In this document: positions 30,777-39,136 of the stretch, one piece after another
Layout of the letters: every line of letters starts with the position of its first letter
Numbering within the stretch: position 1 is the first letter of the stretch
Origin: an uncultured Collinsella sp.
GTDB lineage: Bacteria > Actinomycetota > Coriobacteriia > Coriobacteriales > Coriobacteriaceae
Length of the DNA: 42,241 nt
NCBI GenBank assembly: GCA_900547655.1
Contig: URHQ01000007.1
Span: 1-42,241 of the forward strand
Direction: 5' to 3'
The notes under the pieces: generated by a model
What the model was told of the DNA's origin: nothing
Seen by the model: only the letters and a program-made list of their open reading frames with translations
The model's database searches: none
Made by a program: the position numbers and the translations under genes

Positions 30777-32741
30777 TTAGTACATCTTTGCGCCGGCAGG
30801 GATGGAGGCGTCGAGCTGAATCAGGTTGAGGCGCTCCTCGCCCTCCTCCTCGTGGATAGCGCTGATGAGCATGCCGCAGCTGGGGATACCCATCATCTTG
30901 CGCGGAGGCAGGTTGGTGATGGCGAGCAGGGTCTTGCCGACCAGGTCCTCGGGCTCGTAATAATCGTGAATACCGGAGAGAATGGTACGGTCGGTGCCGG
31001 TACCGTCATCGAGCGTAAAGTTCAGCAGCTTCTTGGACTTCTTGACGGCCTCGCATGCCTTGACCTTCACGGCGCGGAAGTCGCTCTTGGAGAAGGTATC
31101 AAAGTCGACGAACTCCTCAAACAGTGGCTCGACGGCAATCTTGGAATAATCAACCGTGGGCTTGAGGGGCTTGACGAAGGGGCTCGCGGTGTTGCCGGCC
31201 TCGGCAGCCTTGGCAGCAGCGGCACCGGACTGGAAACCCTTCTCGGGCTTCATGTGCGGGAACAGCAGCACGTCGCGGATGGAAGCCTGGTTGGTGAGCA
31301 GCATGACCACGCGGTCGATACCGATGCCAATGCCGCCCGCGGGAGGCATACCGTACTCGAGGGCGCGCACGTAGTCCTCGTCGTACTCCATGGCCTCGTC
31401 GTCGCCGCCGGCCTTCTCGGCCATCTGGGCAGCGAAGCGCTCGGCCTGGTCGACCGGGTCGTTGAGCTCGGAGAACGCGTTCGCGTACTCGTGGCCGGCG
31501 ATGACCAGCTCAAAGCGATGGGTCAGGCGCGGGTCATCCTCAAAGCGCTTGGCAAGCGGGCTCACTTCGATGGGGTAATCGCACACGAAGGTAGGGTTGA
31601 CGATGGTGTCCTCGCCCAGCTCGTCATAGATCTCGGCGATGATCTTGCCGGCGGTCCACTCGGGCTTGATCTCCAGGCCCTTCTCGCGTGCGGCGGCAGC
31701 AAGCTCCTCAGCTGGCGTGTCGATGGTGACCTGCTTGCCGAGCACGTCGGAGACGATGTCGGTCATGGGACGGCTGGCCCACTCACCAGAAAGGTCGATG
31801 GTCTGGCCCTGGTACTCAATAACCTCGGGGTTGCCGATAGCCTTGTTAGCGGCCTTAATGACACCCTGGGCGAGCGCCTTCATGCCCTCGAGATCGGAGA
31901 AGGCGCGGTAGGCCTCCATCGTGGTGAACTCGGGATTGTGGGTAAGGTCCATGCCCTCGTTGCGGAAGATACGACCGATTTCGAACACGCGCTCAAAGCC
32001 GCCGACGATGCAGCGCTTGAGGTGCAGCTCGGTGGCGATACGCAGGTAGCACTCCTGGTCGAGCGCGTTGAAGTGCGTGATGAACGGCTTGGCAGTAGCT
32101 CCGCCCTGGATGGTCTGCAGGATGGGGGTCTCGACCTCCATGTAGCCATCGGACTCCATAAAGCGGCGGAACGTGGAGAGAATCTGCGAACGCTTGCGGA
32201 AGGTCTCGCGAACGTCGTCGTTGGCGATCAGGTCGACATAGCGCTGACGATAGCGGGTCTCCTTGTCGGAGAGTCCGTGGAACTTCTCGGGCAGCGGGCG
32301 AACGGCCTTGGACAGCAGCGTCGCACTCTTGGGGGCAACGGAAAGCTGGCCACGCTTGGTGCGCACGACTACACCGGTCACGCCCAGGATATCGCCCAGG
32401 TCGAGTGCCTTGAGCGTGTTCCAGGCGGCCTCGTCCATATCGTTGATGCGGCAGAACAGCTGGATCTCGCCGGTCGCGTCGCGCACGACGATGAACATAA
32501 TCTTGCCCTGACCGCGCTTGGCCACCACACGGCCGCCGATCTTCACGACGTCCTCGGTGTCCTCGCCATCGGTGAGCTCGGCGTACTTAGTCTCGATGTC
32601 GACGACGTAGTCCTCAATCTCGGAGTGCTCGGGATACGGGTTCTGGCCCGCCTCGAACAGGGAGGCACGCTTTGCCAGCCGGGTGGCGCGCTCGTCGTTG
32701 AGCGTCGATGCCTGATCGGCGGCGTTCTGGTTTTCTGCCAT
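30777..32741 (-). CDS. lysS: Lysine--tRNA ligase with C-terminal tRNA-binding domain
   Basis: This class II synthetase charges tRNA-Lys. The N-terminal OB-fold anticodon domain (about 65-150), motif 2 (FRNEGMDLTHNPEFTTMEAY, 259-278) and motif 3 (GGIGIGIDRVVMLLT, 469-483) are intact, and the core ends near 500. Unlike the usual LysRS of about 500 residues, an Ala/Gly linker and a second OB fold follow (about 543-654: FDTFSKSDFRAVKVKACEAVKKSKKLLNFTLDDG... and NLPPRKMMGIPSCGMLISA). That is the Trbp111/MetRS C-terminal tRNA-binding domain, here in frame with no break. It should raise tRNA affinity (inference). The start ATG has GAGG upstream. greA lies 78 nt upstream with a terminator between. 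Confidence 0.97.
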   Translation of the reverse strand: MAENQNAADQASTLNDERATRLAKRASLFEAGQNPYPEHSEIEDYVVDIETKYAELTDGEDTEDVVKIGGRVVAKRGQGKIMFIVVRDATGEIQLFCRINDMDEAAWNTLKALDLGDILGVTGVVVRTKRGQLSVAPKSATLLSKAVRPLPEKFHGLSDKETRYRQRYVDLIANDDVRETFRKRSQILSTFRRFMESDGYMEVETPILQTIQGGATAKPFITHFNALDQECYLRIATELHLKRCIVGGFERVFEIGRIFRNEGMDLTHNPEFTTMEAYRAFSDLEGMKALAQGVIKAANKAIGNPEVIEYQGQTIDLSGEWASRPMTDIVSDVLGKQVTIDTPAEELAAAAREKGLEIKPEWTAGKIIAEIYDELGEDTIVNPTFVCDYPIEVSPLAKRFEDDPRLTHRFELVIAGHEYANAFSELNDPVDQAERFAAQMAEKAGGDDEAMEYDEDYVRALEYGMPPAGGIGIGIDRVVMLLTNQASIRDVLLFPHMKPEKGFQSGAAAAKAAEAGNTASPFVKPLKPTVDYSKIAVEPLFEEFVDFDTFSKSDFRAVKVKACEAVKKSKKLLNFTLDDGTGTDRTILSGIHDYYEPEDLVGKTLLAITNLPPRKMMGIPSCGMLISAIHEEEGEERLNLIQLDASIPAGAKMY

Positions 32742-32756
32742 AGTTAGCTCCTCAAA

Positions 32757-32791
32757 CTAAAACGCTCCCCAGGATTCGGTCCCAGGGAGCG
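32757..32791 (-). terminator. Terminator of greA
   Basis: CGCTCCC (32763-32769) pairs with GGGAGCG (32785-32791), followed by GTTTTAG on the minus strand. It lies between greA and lysS, so lysS expression by readthrough would be reduced. Confidence 0.75.
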
Positions 32792-32819
32792 AAAACATAC
32801 CTTTACGCGGGACCGTGGT

Positions 32820-33290
32820 CTAGCGTGCGATCTTGGCGATGGTGTAGATGCGGGTCTTGCCGGAAGGCGTAACGACCTCGACGGAGTCGCCCTCGCCATG
32901 ACCAATGATGGCGTGGCCGACCGGAGACTCGTTGGAAATCTTGTGCTCGAGCGAGTTGGTCTCGGTGGTACCGACAAGCGTGACCTCCATGACCTCACCG
33001 TTGGGATCAATCAACGAAACGGTGGAACCGATGGAGACGGTCAGATCACCCGTGGTGGCAGCAACCTGGGCGTTGGCGAGAATAGCCTGAATCTCGGCGA
33101 TGCGAGCAGCATTCTGGGCCTGCTTGTCCTTGGCGGCATCGTACTCGGAGTTCTCCGAAAGGTCGCCGAACGCGCGGGCTTCCTTGATGTCCTCGACGAT
33201 CTCCTTGGCGTAATCGCCCTCACGCCAAGCGAGCTCCTCGACGAGCTTCTGGCGGCCCTCAGCGGTCAGTACGATCTGGCTTGCGTCCAT
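32820..33290 (-). CDS. greA: Transcription elongation factor GreA
   Basis: GreA enters the secondary channel of backtracked RNA polymerase and stimulates RNA cleavage. The 156-residue protein has the coiled-coil finger with the acidic tip (ARAFGDLSENSEYDAAKDKQ, about 39-58) and the C-terminal FKBP-like domain (SPVGHAIIGHGEGDSVEVVTPSGKTRIYTI). Length is normal. GGGGAG precedes the ATG by 8 nt. It is followed by its terminator and then lysS, a common gene order. Confidence 0.97.
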   Translation of the reverse strand: MDASQIVLTAEGRQKLVEELAWREGDYAKEIVEDIKEARAFGDLSENSEYDAAKDKQAQNAARIAEIQAILANAQVAATTGDLTVSIGSTVSLIDPNGEVMEVTLVGTTETNSLEHKISNESPVGHAIIGHGEGDSVEVVTPSGKTRIYTIAKIAR

Positions 33291-33335
33291 ACGGATATCT
33301 CCCCAACTATGATGTAACGATCAACTGTCAACAAA

Positions 33336-33372
33336 AACGAAAAAGACCGGCTAGCCTGCGGGCAAGCCGGTC
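33336..33372 (-). terminator. Terminator of tatA
   Basis: GACCGGCT (33345-33352) pairs with AGCCGGTC (33365-33372), with inner GCC/GGC pairing, followed by TTTTTCGTTTTTG on the minus strand. It lies 26 nt past the tatA stop. Confidence 0.88.
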
Positions 33373-33397
33373 AGGTGCTCACCCCAAAGGGATGGGA

Positions 33398-33673
33398 CTA
33401 CTCTGCGTCCGCGTCGCTGTCCTCTGCCTTCTTTTGCTTGGCAGCAGCGAGCTTTGCCTCGAGCTCTGCGATCTCCTTGTCCTCCTTGGACTCCTCGACC
33501 ACAACGTCCTCGGCCTGCTTGGTTTCGCCCTTATCGTCGCCCTCCATACCCTCGCGGATATTCTTGACGGTAGAGCCGAGAGACTTACCGAGCTTCGGCA
33601 GGTTCTTAGGCCCAAAGATAATCAGGACAACAACGAGAATAATGATGAGCTCAGGAGCCCTCAGTCCAAACAT
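33398..33673 (-). CDS. tatA: Twin-arginine translocase subunit TatA/TatE
   Basis: TatA oligomers form the pore for folded proteins with twin-arginine signals. The 91-residue protein starts MFGLRAPELIIILVVVLIIFGPKNLPKLGKSLGSTVKNIREG: one short membrane helix, the FGP hinge and an amphipathic helix. The acidic/Lys tail (to the end) is low in complexity. The start at 33673 is supported by GGAGG 5 nt upstream; a longer open frame to 33856 runs through tRNA-Pro and is not coding. tatC is not in the window. Confidence 0.94.
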   Translation of the reverse strand: MFGLRAPELIIILVVVLIIFGPKNLPKLGKSLGSTVKNIREGMEGDDKGETKQAEDVVVEESKEDKEIAELEAKLAAAKQKKAEDSDADAE

Positions 33674-33743
33674 GTAGACCTCCACAATACAGCGAGACAA
33701 GCTCGAATGAGTATACCGCGGGTATCGCGGTATCACAACAATA

Positions 33744-33775
33744 GCTAAAAAAAGGGACCGCAAGAAGCGGTCCCT
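33744..33775 (-). terminator. Terminator after tRNA-Pro
   Basis: A 9-bp perfect stem AGGGACCGC/GCGGTCCCT (33753-33761 with 33767-33775) followed by seven T on the minus strand. Confidence 0.9.
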
Positions 33776-33785
33776 CCTCATGCTC

Positions 33786-33862
33786 TGGTCGGGTTGACTG
33801 GATTTGAACCAGCGACCCCTGCGTCCCGAACGCAGTGCTCTACCAAACTGAGCCACAACCCG
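33786..33862 (-). tRNA. tRNA-Pro (CGG anticodon)
   Basis: A 77-nt cloverleaf, acceptor CGGGTTG/CAACCCG, anticodon stem CTGCG/CGCAG around TTCGGGA, T arm GCTGGTTCAAATCCAGT, and an encoded CCA. It has its own terminator just downstream. Confidence 0.97.
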
Positions 33863-33911
33863 TTAGCTCGACTATAGTAACAAAGATTTCCGTCGTGTGC
33901 CAGAGAAATTT

Positions 33912-34808
33912 TTACTTCTTTGGCGCTTCAATGCGAACCGTGTCGGAAACGAGCTCCGTTGCATAAGCCCACCAGCCGTTTTGTTGAGCGGCTGCCGCAA
34001 GATTGGCTGCCGTGGCGGCGCTATCGCAGAGAGCAAACGAGCAGGCACCCGAACCGCACACGTTTGCGGCAATGGTACCGTCCTGTGAACGGAGCCAGTC
34101 GAGCACCGTTTGGATCCGCGGCTCCATCTGCGCGGAAATGACACCCAGGTTGTTGTGGACGAGTGCGTAGGCCGCCTCTGCATCTCCCGAGCGAAGGGCA
34201 GATGCAATCGCTTTGGGCTTGTCCGCAGGCGCTGGGGTCTCGTCAAAACGTCGATAGGCTTCAATTGTTGAAACGCTTGTCTCGCGCGGCTTGACCAGCA
34301 CGACGGGTGTCGCGGGTAGCGCGGAGTACTCGGTTGCCAGCACGTCTCCCCCACCCACGTAAAATGCAGGGCTGGCATGCAAAAAGAAGGGAACGTCGGC
34401 GCCAATGCCGCGCGCGATGTTGTCCAGCGCGGGATCGGCACGGTCGATGCCCCAACTCTCTGCCAAGGCGACAATGACCGCCGCGGCATCCGTCGAAGGA
34501 CCGCCCAGGCCGGCACACAACGGGATGCGCTTCTCGATCGTGATGCAGACGTTGGCTTCACGACCATAATGCTCGACCATAGCGAGCGCAGCACGATACG
34601 CCGTATTCTTTTGCATGGGAAAGTCGGATGTCGGAATCGTCTGGACGGTCAGCTCCTGTGCCGGCGTAACCGTCACGGTATCGACAAGACCGACGGCCGC
34701 CATCAGGGAATCGACCTTATGGTAGCCGCGGTCGTCGCGCTCGGTATGAACCCCCAGATAGAGGTTGATCTTTGCCGGCGCGGAAAGGGTCAGGGACCAA
34801 TCGGTCAC
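33912..34808 (-). CDS. ispE: 4-Diphosphocytidyl-2-C-methyl-D-erythritol kinase
   Basis: IspE phosphorylates CDP-ME with ATP, the MEP step between IspD and IspF. The 298-residue GHMP kinase has LSAPAKINLYLGV (8-20), the ATP loop RIPLCAGLGGPSTDAAAVIVAL (about 95-116; the family more often has GGGSSDAA) and a C-terminal NVCGSGACSFAL motif. It starts 2 nt after the veg stop, in the veg-ispE order found in Bacillus. Its pathway partners ispD and ispF are at 12863-14075 in this window. Confidence 0.96.
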   Translation of the reverse strand: MTDWSLTLSAPAKINLYLGVHTERDDRGYHKVDSLMAAVGLVDTVTVTPAQELTVQTIPTSDFPMQKNTAYRAALAMVEHYGREANVCITIEKRIPLCAGLGGPSTDAAAVIVALAESWGIDRADPALDNIARGIGADVPFFLHASPAFYVGGGDVLATEYSALPATPVVLVKPRETSVSTIEAYRRFDETPAPADKPKAIASALRSGDAEAAYALVHNNLGVISAQMEPRIQTVLDWLRSQDGTIAANVCGSGACSFALCDSAATAANLAAAAQQNGWWAYATELVSDTVRIEAPKK

Positions 34809-34810
34809 CG

Positions 34811-35107
34811 CTAGTGCTCCTCGAGCTGATTGCCGAGCGGGGTAAAAATGTGCTCGCCGCTCTCGGGGTCGAACAGCTCGACCTGACCGGTGAGAACATC
34901 AATATACTGGTAGGACTGACGCGACTTGCGGCCACGGCGCTCGTCGACCTCGACGATAAAGACTGCCGGATGGACGCTCTTGATGGTGCCCATGCGCTCG
35001 ACGACGCGGGTGCGGCCCATGTTAGCCTTCACCTTAACGCGATCGCCCACCATATCGGTCAGCTTCTCGTGGATGTCGTCGACGTGATTGACTTCCATCT
35101 CTTCCAT
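34811..35107 (-). CDS. veg: Veg family protein
   Basis: The 98-residue protein matches the Veg/DUF1021 family: HVDDIHEKLTDMVGDRVKVKANMGRTRVVERMGTIKSVHPAVFIVEVDERRGRKSRQSYQYIDVLTGQVEL, then a short acidic tail. Veg in Bacillus is a small, abundant protein tied to biofilm genes, with an SH3/KOW-like fold; its molecular role is not settled. The start at 35107 is chosen because GGAGG lies 8 nt upstream. A small stem with a T run (GGGG/CCCC, about 35137-35150, then TTTTT) lies in the leader. It is coupled to ispE. Confidence 0.92.
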   Translation of the reverse strand: MEEMEVNHVDDIHEKLTDMVGDRVKVKANMGRTRVVERMGTIKSVHPAVFIVEVDERRGRKSRQSYQYIDVLTGQVELFDPESGEHIFTPLGNQLEEH

Positions 35108-35202
35108 GAACAGGGCCTCCAGAAGGTGCAATTCAAAAAGGGGATAATACCCCTAAGATAGACAAAACTCTAATACTATAGCACCCTGTTGTGGCCATAC
35201 GC

Positions 35203-35239
35203 AAGTAGCTAAAAAAGCCCGGTCCCAAATTGACTACTT
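35203..35239. repeat. Short palindrome at the end of dtd
   Basis: AAGTAG (35203-35208) and CTACTT (35234-35239) face each other around AAAAAAGCCCGGTCCC; the right arm overlaps the dtd stop codon. It may be another GTCCC-core gene-end palindrome. The A run (T run on minus) could help termination. Confidence 0.45.
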
Positions 35240-35684
35240 ACAGACTATCGGTGTCCAAGACGATGGTGAATGGGCCGTCGTTGACGAGGTCGACTTTCAT
35301 ATCGGCGCCGAAGATGCCGTGCGCCACGTGTTCGACATCCTGGCGAACGAGCGTCAGGAAGTACTCGTAGAGCTCGTTGGCGACATCGGGCGCGCCGGCA
35401 TCCGTAAACGATGGGCGGCGGCCGTGACGGCAATCGGCGAACAGCGTGAACTGCGACACCACGAGAACCTCGCCGTCGACATCGGCAAGCGCCAGGTTGG
35501 TCTTGCCGTTCTCGTCCTCGTTAATGCGCAAGCCCCGGAGCTTGCCCCACAGCTTATCGGCCTCGACGCGCGTGTCGCCGTGGCCCACGCCAAGCAGCAC
35601 CAGATAGCCGCGCCCAATTTTGCCCACGCACTCGCCGTCGACCGTCACGCCGGCGTTGAGCACGCGCTGCACCACCGCACGCAC
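35238..35684 (-). CDS. dtd: D-aminoacyl-tRNA deacylase
   Basis: DTD frees D-amino acids from mischarged tRNAs. The 148-residue protein has MRAVVQRVLNAGVTVDGE at the start, the catalytic SQFTLFADCRHGRRPSFT (about 77-94) and the C-terminal NDGPFTI motif; the cross-subunit Gly-Pro pair is kept. It starts 3 nt after rdgB and is the last gene of the murE-like to dtd run. Confidence 0.97.
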   Translation of the reverse strand: MRAVVQRVLNAGVTVDGECVGKIGRGYLVLLGVGHGDTRVEADKLWGKLRGLRINEDENGKTNLALADVDGEVLVVSQFTLFADCRHGRRPSFTDAGAPDVANELYEYFLTLVRQDVEHVAHGIFGADMKVDLVNDGPFTIVLDTDSL

Positions 35685-35687
35685 GGC

Positions 35688-36329
35688 CTACTCCTCGCCC
35701 GTCAGTTTGGCGGATAGGTGCTCGAGCGCATGGAATCGATGGCTGATGGCGTTCTTCTCGTCCGCCGTCAGCTCGGCCATGGTCTTGCCCGGCGTGTCGA
35801 CCGGCAGGAACAGCGGGTCGTAGCCAAAGCCGTGATCGCCGCGGCCCTCATGTGCGATAACGCCCTCGCAGGCGCCCTCACCATAGGTGACCAAACCGTC
35901 CGTGTCGATGAGCGCGACGACACTCATAAAGCGCGCAGTGCGGTCCTCGTCGGCCACGCCCTCCAGATTCACGAGCAGTTTGGCATTGTTGGCGGCATCG
36001 TCGCCGTGAACGCCCGCGTAGCGCGCACTATACACACCGGGCTCACCGTCCAGCGCGTCGACGACCAGGCCCGAATCGTCGGCAATGGCCATAAGGCCCG
36101 TCTCCTCCACCGCAGCCTGGGCCTTGATGATGGCGTTCTCCAAAAACGTCGTGCCGTTTTCCTCAGGGTCCTCAAAATCGCCCAGCTGGCCGAGCGCCAC
36201 AAAGCGAACCTCGGGCATAACCTTGCCCAAAATGGCCTCGATCTCGGTGAGCTTATGGGCGTTGCCCGTTGCCACGACGATGGTCGCCGCCGGGTCGAGA
36301 GTGTCGATGTCGATCTTCTCAAGTGCCAT
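35688..36329 (-). CDS. rdgB: dITP/XTP pyrophosphatase (RdgB/HAM1)
   Basis: The enzyme hydrolyses ITP, dITP and XTP to monophosphates and so keeps deaminated purines out of nucleic acid. The 213-residue protein carries VVATGNAHKLTEIEAIL near the start, ENAIIKAQAA, ADDSGLVVDALDGEPGVYSARYAG and GFGYDPLFLP, all family marks. The start at 36329 has AGGAGG 6 nt upstream; a longer open frame lacks this. rph-rdgB adjacency is common. About 140 nt separate it from rph, with a GGGAC-type palindrome in the gap. Confidence 0.97.
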   Translation of the reverse strand: MALEKIDIDTLDPAATIVVATGNAHKLTEIEAILGKVMPEVRFVALGQLGDFEDPEENGTTFLENAIIKAQAAVEETGLMAIADDSGLVVDALDGEPGVYSARYAGVHGDDAANNAKLLVNLEGVADEDRTARFMSVVALIDTDGLVTYGEGACEGVIAHEGRGDHGFGYDPLFLPVDTPGKTMAELTADEKNAISHRFHALEHLSAKLTGEE

Positions 36330-36436
36330 GAGTGACCTCCTTGTTCTTATAACAACGCCACACAAAAGGTAATTAGGCTCTCAAGCCCCTCCCCTCGCGC
36401 GGCAGCAGCCTTACAGTTCAGCGTTTCCGCAGATAA

Positions 36437-36473
36437 AACCTGCCAAAATAAACCTGTCCCTTTTTGGCAGGTT
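36437..36473. repeat. GGGAC-family palindrome at the end of rph
   Basis: AACCTGCCAAAA (36437-36448) and TTTTGGCAGGTT (36462-36473) are perfect 12-bp arms around TAAACCTGTCCCT. The right arm runs into the rph stop codon (36472-36474). The core matches the palindrome at 28823-28855 (AACCTGTCCC). Confidence 0.85.
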
Positions 36474-37197
36474 AGGCGAGGGCTTGGCGCTGGAGCTCGA
36501 TGAGCTCGGCAATGCCCTTGTCGCCCAAATCGAGCAGGGCATTGAGGCGCTTGCGGTCGAAGGGAGCCTGCTCGCCAGTGCCCTGGAGCTCGATCATCTC
36601 ACCGGTATCGGTGGCGACAAGGTTCATGTCGACCTCGGCGTGACTGTCCTCGGAATAATCCAGGTCGAGCAGGGTGTTGCCGTCGACAACGCCCATGGAA
36701 ATCGCGGCGACCTGGCCCGTGAGCGGAATGCGCTCGAGCTTACCCGCCTCGACCCACATGGCAAGGGCATCGTGCAGCGCCACCCAGGCGCCGGTAATGC
36801 TCGCCGTACGCGTGCCGCCGTCTGCCTGAATCACGTCACAGTCGACGGTGACGGTGTACTCTCCAAGCGCCTTCATGTTGACGACGGTGCGCAGGCTACG
36901 GCCGATGAGGCGCTCAATCTCCATGGAGCGACCCTTGCGGTTGGCGTGCTCGCGCTTGCAGCGCTTGCCGGTCGATGCCGGCAGCATGGCGTACTCCGCC
37001 GTTACCCAACCGGCCTTGGCGCCCTTGCGCCAGCCCGGCACGCCCTCCTCGATGGTGGCAGCGCACAGCACGCGCGTATCGCCAAACTCGGCCAGGCACG
37101 AACCGTGGGCGTGCTTCATGACGCCGCGAGTAAGCTTGATGGGGCGTAGCTCATCGGCGGCGCGGCCGTTGGCACGATTGACCTGCATATACTCCAT
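36472..37197 (-). CDS. rph: Ribonuclease PH
   Basis: RNase PH trims tRNA 3' ends by phosphorolysis as a ring-shaped hexamer. The 241-residue protein has GDTRVLCAATIEEGVPGW, the EIERLIGRSLR segment (about 93-103) and the hallmark CDVIQADGGTRTASITGA (about 120-137). Length is normal. AAAGGA lies 7 nt upstream of ATG 37197. It follows murI after 55 nt in the murI-rph-rdgB order known from many Gram-positives. Confidence 0.98.
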   Translation of the reverse strand: MEYMQVNRANGRAADELRPIKLTRGVMKHAHGSCLAEFGDTRVLCAATIEEGVPGWRKGAKAGWVTAEYAMLPASTGKRCKREHANRKGRSMEIERLIGRSLRTVVNMKALGEYTVTVDCDVIQADGGTRTASITGAWVALHDALAMWVEAGKLERIPLTGQVAAISMGVVDGNTLLDLDYSEDSHAEVDMNLVATDTGEMIELQGTGEQAPFDRKRLNALLDLGDKGIAELIELQRQALA

Positions 37198-37252
37198 AGA
37201 AAAATCCTTTCGGCAAAAGGTTAAGGTGAGCCTTTGGTCGGTGACCTTATAT

Positions 37253-38137
37253 CTATTTCAGTTCGTCGATATCGATATGCTCAATGCTCTTGAGCGGCTG
37301 GCCAAAGATAAAACTGCCCGCCACCGCAAACTCGGCAATGTTATCGGCCGTCGTTGCAAAACGATGCTGCGGCTCGGCTGCGTCGCCCGCCAGCTGCTCG
37401 CGGCGTGTGAGAATATCGGTCAGCTCGCGCGTGGTCTCCTCGGCGGAGCTCACCACGCGCACTCCAGGACCCAGCGCATGGCGAATAGGCCCCACGAGCA
37501 GCGGGAAATGTGTGCAGCCGAGTACCACGGTATCGATGCCGTGGTCGCGCAGCGGTTCAACCGTGGCGCCGACCAGCGCGCGTACGGCAGGCGTATCAAA
37601 GATGTCCTCGTTCTCGAGCCACTGCTCTTGCAGATGCGCGCCCGAGGCGAGCTCGTGCTCAACGACCTCGACAAAGCTCGAGGCAGGGCAGCCGTATACG
37701 TCGACGCCGGCATCCAGGTCCTGGATGGCACGCGTGTAAGCGCCTGAGCGAATGGTGAGGTTGGTGGCGAGCACGCCCACCCGGCGCGTGCGGGTGCTGT
37801 TGATTGCCGCGCGTGCGCCCGGTGCGATCACACCGATGACGGGGACGTCGAGCACCTGCTGGGCCAAACGCAAGGCCGCAGCGGTCGCCGTATTGCAGGC
37901 GATGACCATGATCTTGACGTCGTGCTTCGACAGCCAACGGCCCGCCTGCAGTGCAAACGAGCGCACCTCGTCCTCGGTGCGAGTGCCGTAGGGGCAGCGC
38001 TTGGTGTCGCCAAAGTAGTAGACGGACTCGTGCGGCAACGCCGTTGCGATGGCGCGTGCAACCGTCAGACCGCCCAGACCAGAATCGAACACGCCAATCG
38101 GGCGCGTGTCGCCTGCCGGATTCTCGATATCGGACAT
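37253..38137 (-). CDS. murI: Glutamate racemase
   Basis: MurI makes D-glutamate for peptidoglycan. The protein (294 residues) has GVFDSGLGGLTV near the start, YFGDTKRCPYGTR, the first catalytic cysteine in CNTATAA and the second in LGCTHFPLL. The start MSDIEN (38137) is preferred although its GGTGAGG is close to the ATG (2 nt); an upstream GTG at 38191 overlaps the stop of the HAD gene and would add 18 residues. It lies between cell-wall and RNA-processing genes in one run. Confidence 0.95.
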   Translation of the reverse strand: MSDIENPAGDTRPIGVFDSGLGGLTVARAIATALPHESVYYFGDTKRCPYGTRTEDEVRSFALQAGRWLSKHDVKIMVIACNTATAAALRLAQQVLDVPVIGVIAPGARAAINSTRTRRVGVLATNLTIRSGAYTRAIQDLDAGVDVYGCPASSFVEVVEHELASGAHLQEQWLENEDIFDTPAVRALVGATVEPLRDHGIDTVVLGCTHFPLLVGPIRHALGPGVRVVSSAEETTRELTDILTRREQLAGDAAEPQHRFATTADNIAEFAVAGSFIFGQPLKSIEHIDIDELK

Positions 38138-38190
38138 TACCTCACCAGATTCTCTCTCGAAAAGATATGGCTCAGCGCGATAGGACCGCA

Positions 38191-39102
38191 CTACGAACGG
38201 GCCGCGACGAGCAGCTCTGCCGTTGCCGCCCAGCCATCGACAATCTTGCCGCGCGTGACGTAGGCGTTATCGCAAGCATCCAGGAACTCGGGCGCGCCGG
38301 CGCTGGTCAAACCGTTCTCGACCAGGCAGAACGTGCCCACGTGGTCAGCCATGTAGAAGTCGGACTCGGAATCGCCGAGCGCCAGCGTCTCCTCGCGCTC
38401 GATACCCAGGTGCTCGCAGAAACGTGCGATGGCAACGCCCTTGTTGAGACCGGCGGGATTGATGTTAAAGGCGCGGCCATCCTCGACGCGTTCGAGCTCG
38501 AGCGTCGTCGGTTTGGACAGATGGGTCAGATGGCCGTTGCAGGCCCAGACCAGGCCGCAGCCAGCCTCATCAAGAATGGCCTGGACCTCGTCGTCGGGCA
38601 CATCGCCGCGCATGCCGACGGTGACCTCGCGGTACTTGTAGCCAGTCGACATGTCGTTGTGGTACTCGATCTTATGCGGCCAGCGGGCGAGAATCTTCTC
38701 GCACACGCCGGTCTGCTCGATCACCTGATGCGGCGTGAGGCCGCAGGCGGGGTCGTAGGGCATATCGCCGGTCAGGTACTCCCAATCGTTGGCCTTGAGG
38801 TCGTACATGACCAGACCACCCATCTCTCCGATGTAGGAGTTGAGGCCGAGCACGCGCGCATCCTCGTGAATCATGGTGCGGTTGCGGCCCGAGGTGGGGA
38901 CCACCTGGATGCCGGCGCGGGCAAGTGCCACGACAGCCTCGACGAGCTTGGTCGAGGGGTTGCCGTCGTTGTCGCGCAGCACGCACGAGCCGGGCGCGAG
39001 CATGGTGGCGTCCAGATCGGTAAAGACGTACTTAACCTTGGCAAGACGCTCGCGCATCTCGCCCGAAAGCTCAGCGACGGTCGGCAGGGTATTGTGGGAC
39101 AT
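38191..39102 (-). CDS. HAD-superfamily (Cof-type) hydrolase
   Basis: The 303-residue protein has HAD motif I DLDAT (in VKYVFTDLDATML, about 23-35), motif II PTSGR, and motif IV GDSESDFYMAD with a Lys (NKGVAIARF) before it. The large cap between motifs II and III fits the Cof/IIB phosphatases that act on sugar phosphates and related metabolites. Substrate unknown. The start at 39102 has GGAG 5 nt upstream. It is 34 nt from the MurE-like gene and 53 nt from murI, so a wall-precursor role is possible but unproven. Confidence 0.88.
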   Translation of the reverse strand: MSHNTLPTVAELSGEMRERLAKVKYVFTDLDATMLAPGSCVLRDNDGNPSTKLVEAVVALARAGIQVVPTSGRNRTMIHEDARVLGLNSYIGEMGGLVMYDLKANDWEYLTGDMPYDPACGLTPHQVIEQTGVCEKILARWPHKIEYHNDMSTGYKYREVTVGMRGDVPDDEVQAILDEAGCGLVWACNGHLTHLSKPTTLELERVEDGRAFNINPAGLNKGVAIARFCEHLGIEREETLALGDSESDFYMADHVGTFCLVENGLTSAGAPEFLDACDNAYVTRGKIVDGWAATAELLVAARS

Positions 39103-39136
39103 GGTCACTCCATTTACGTAGAAGGGGCTTCTGGTC

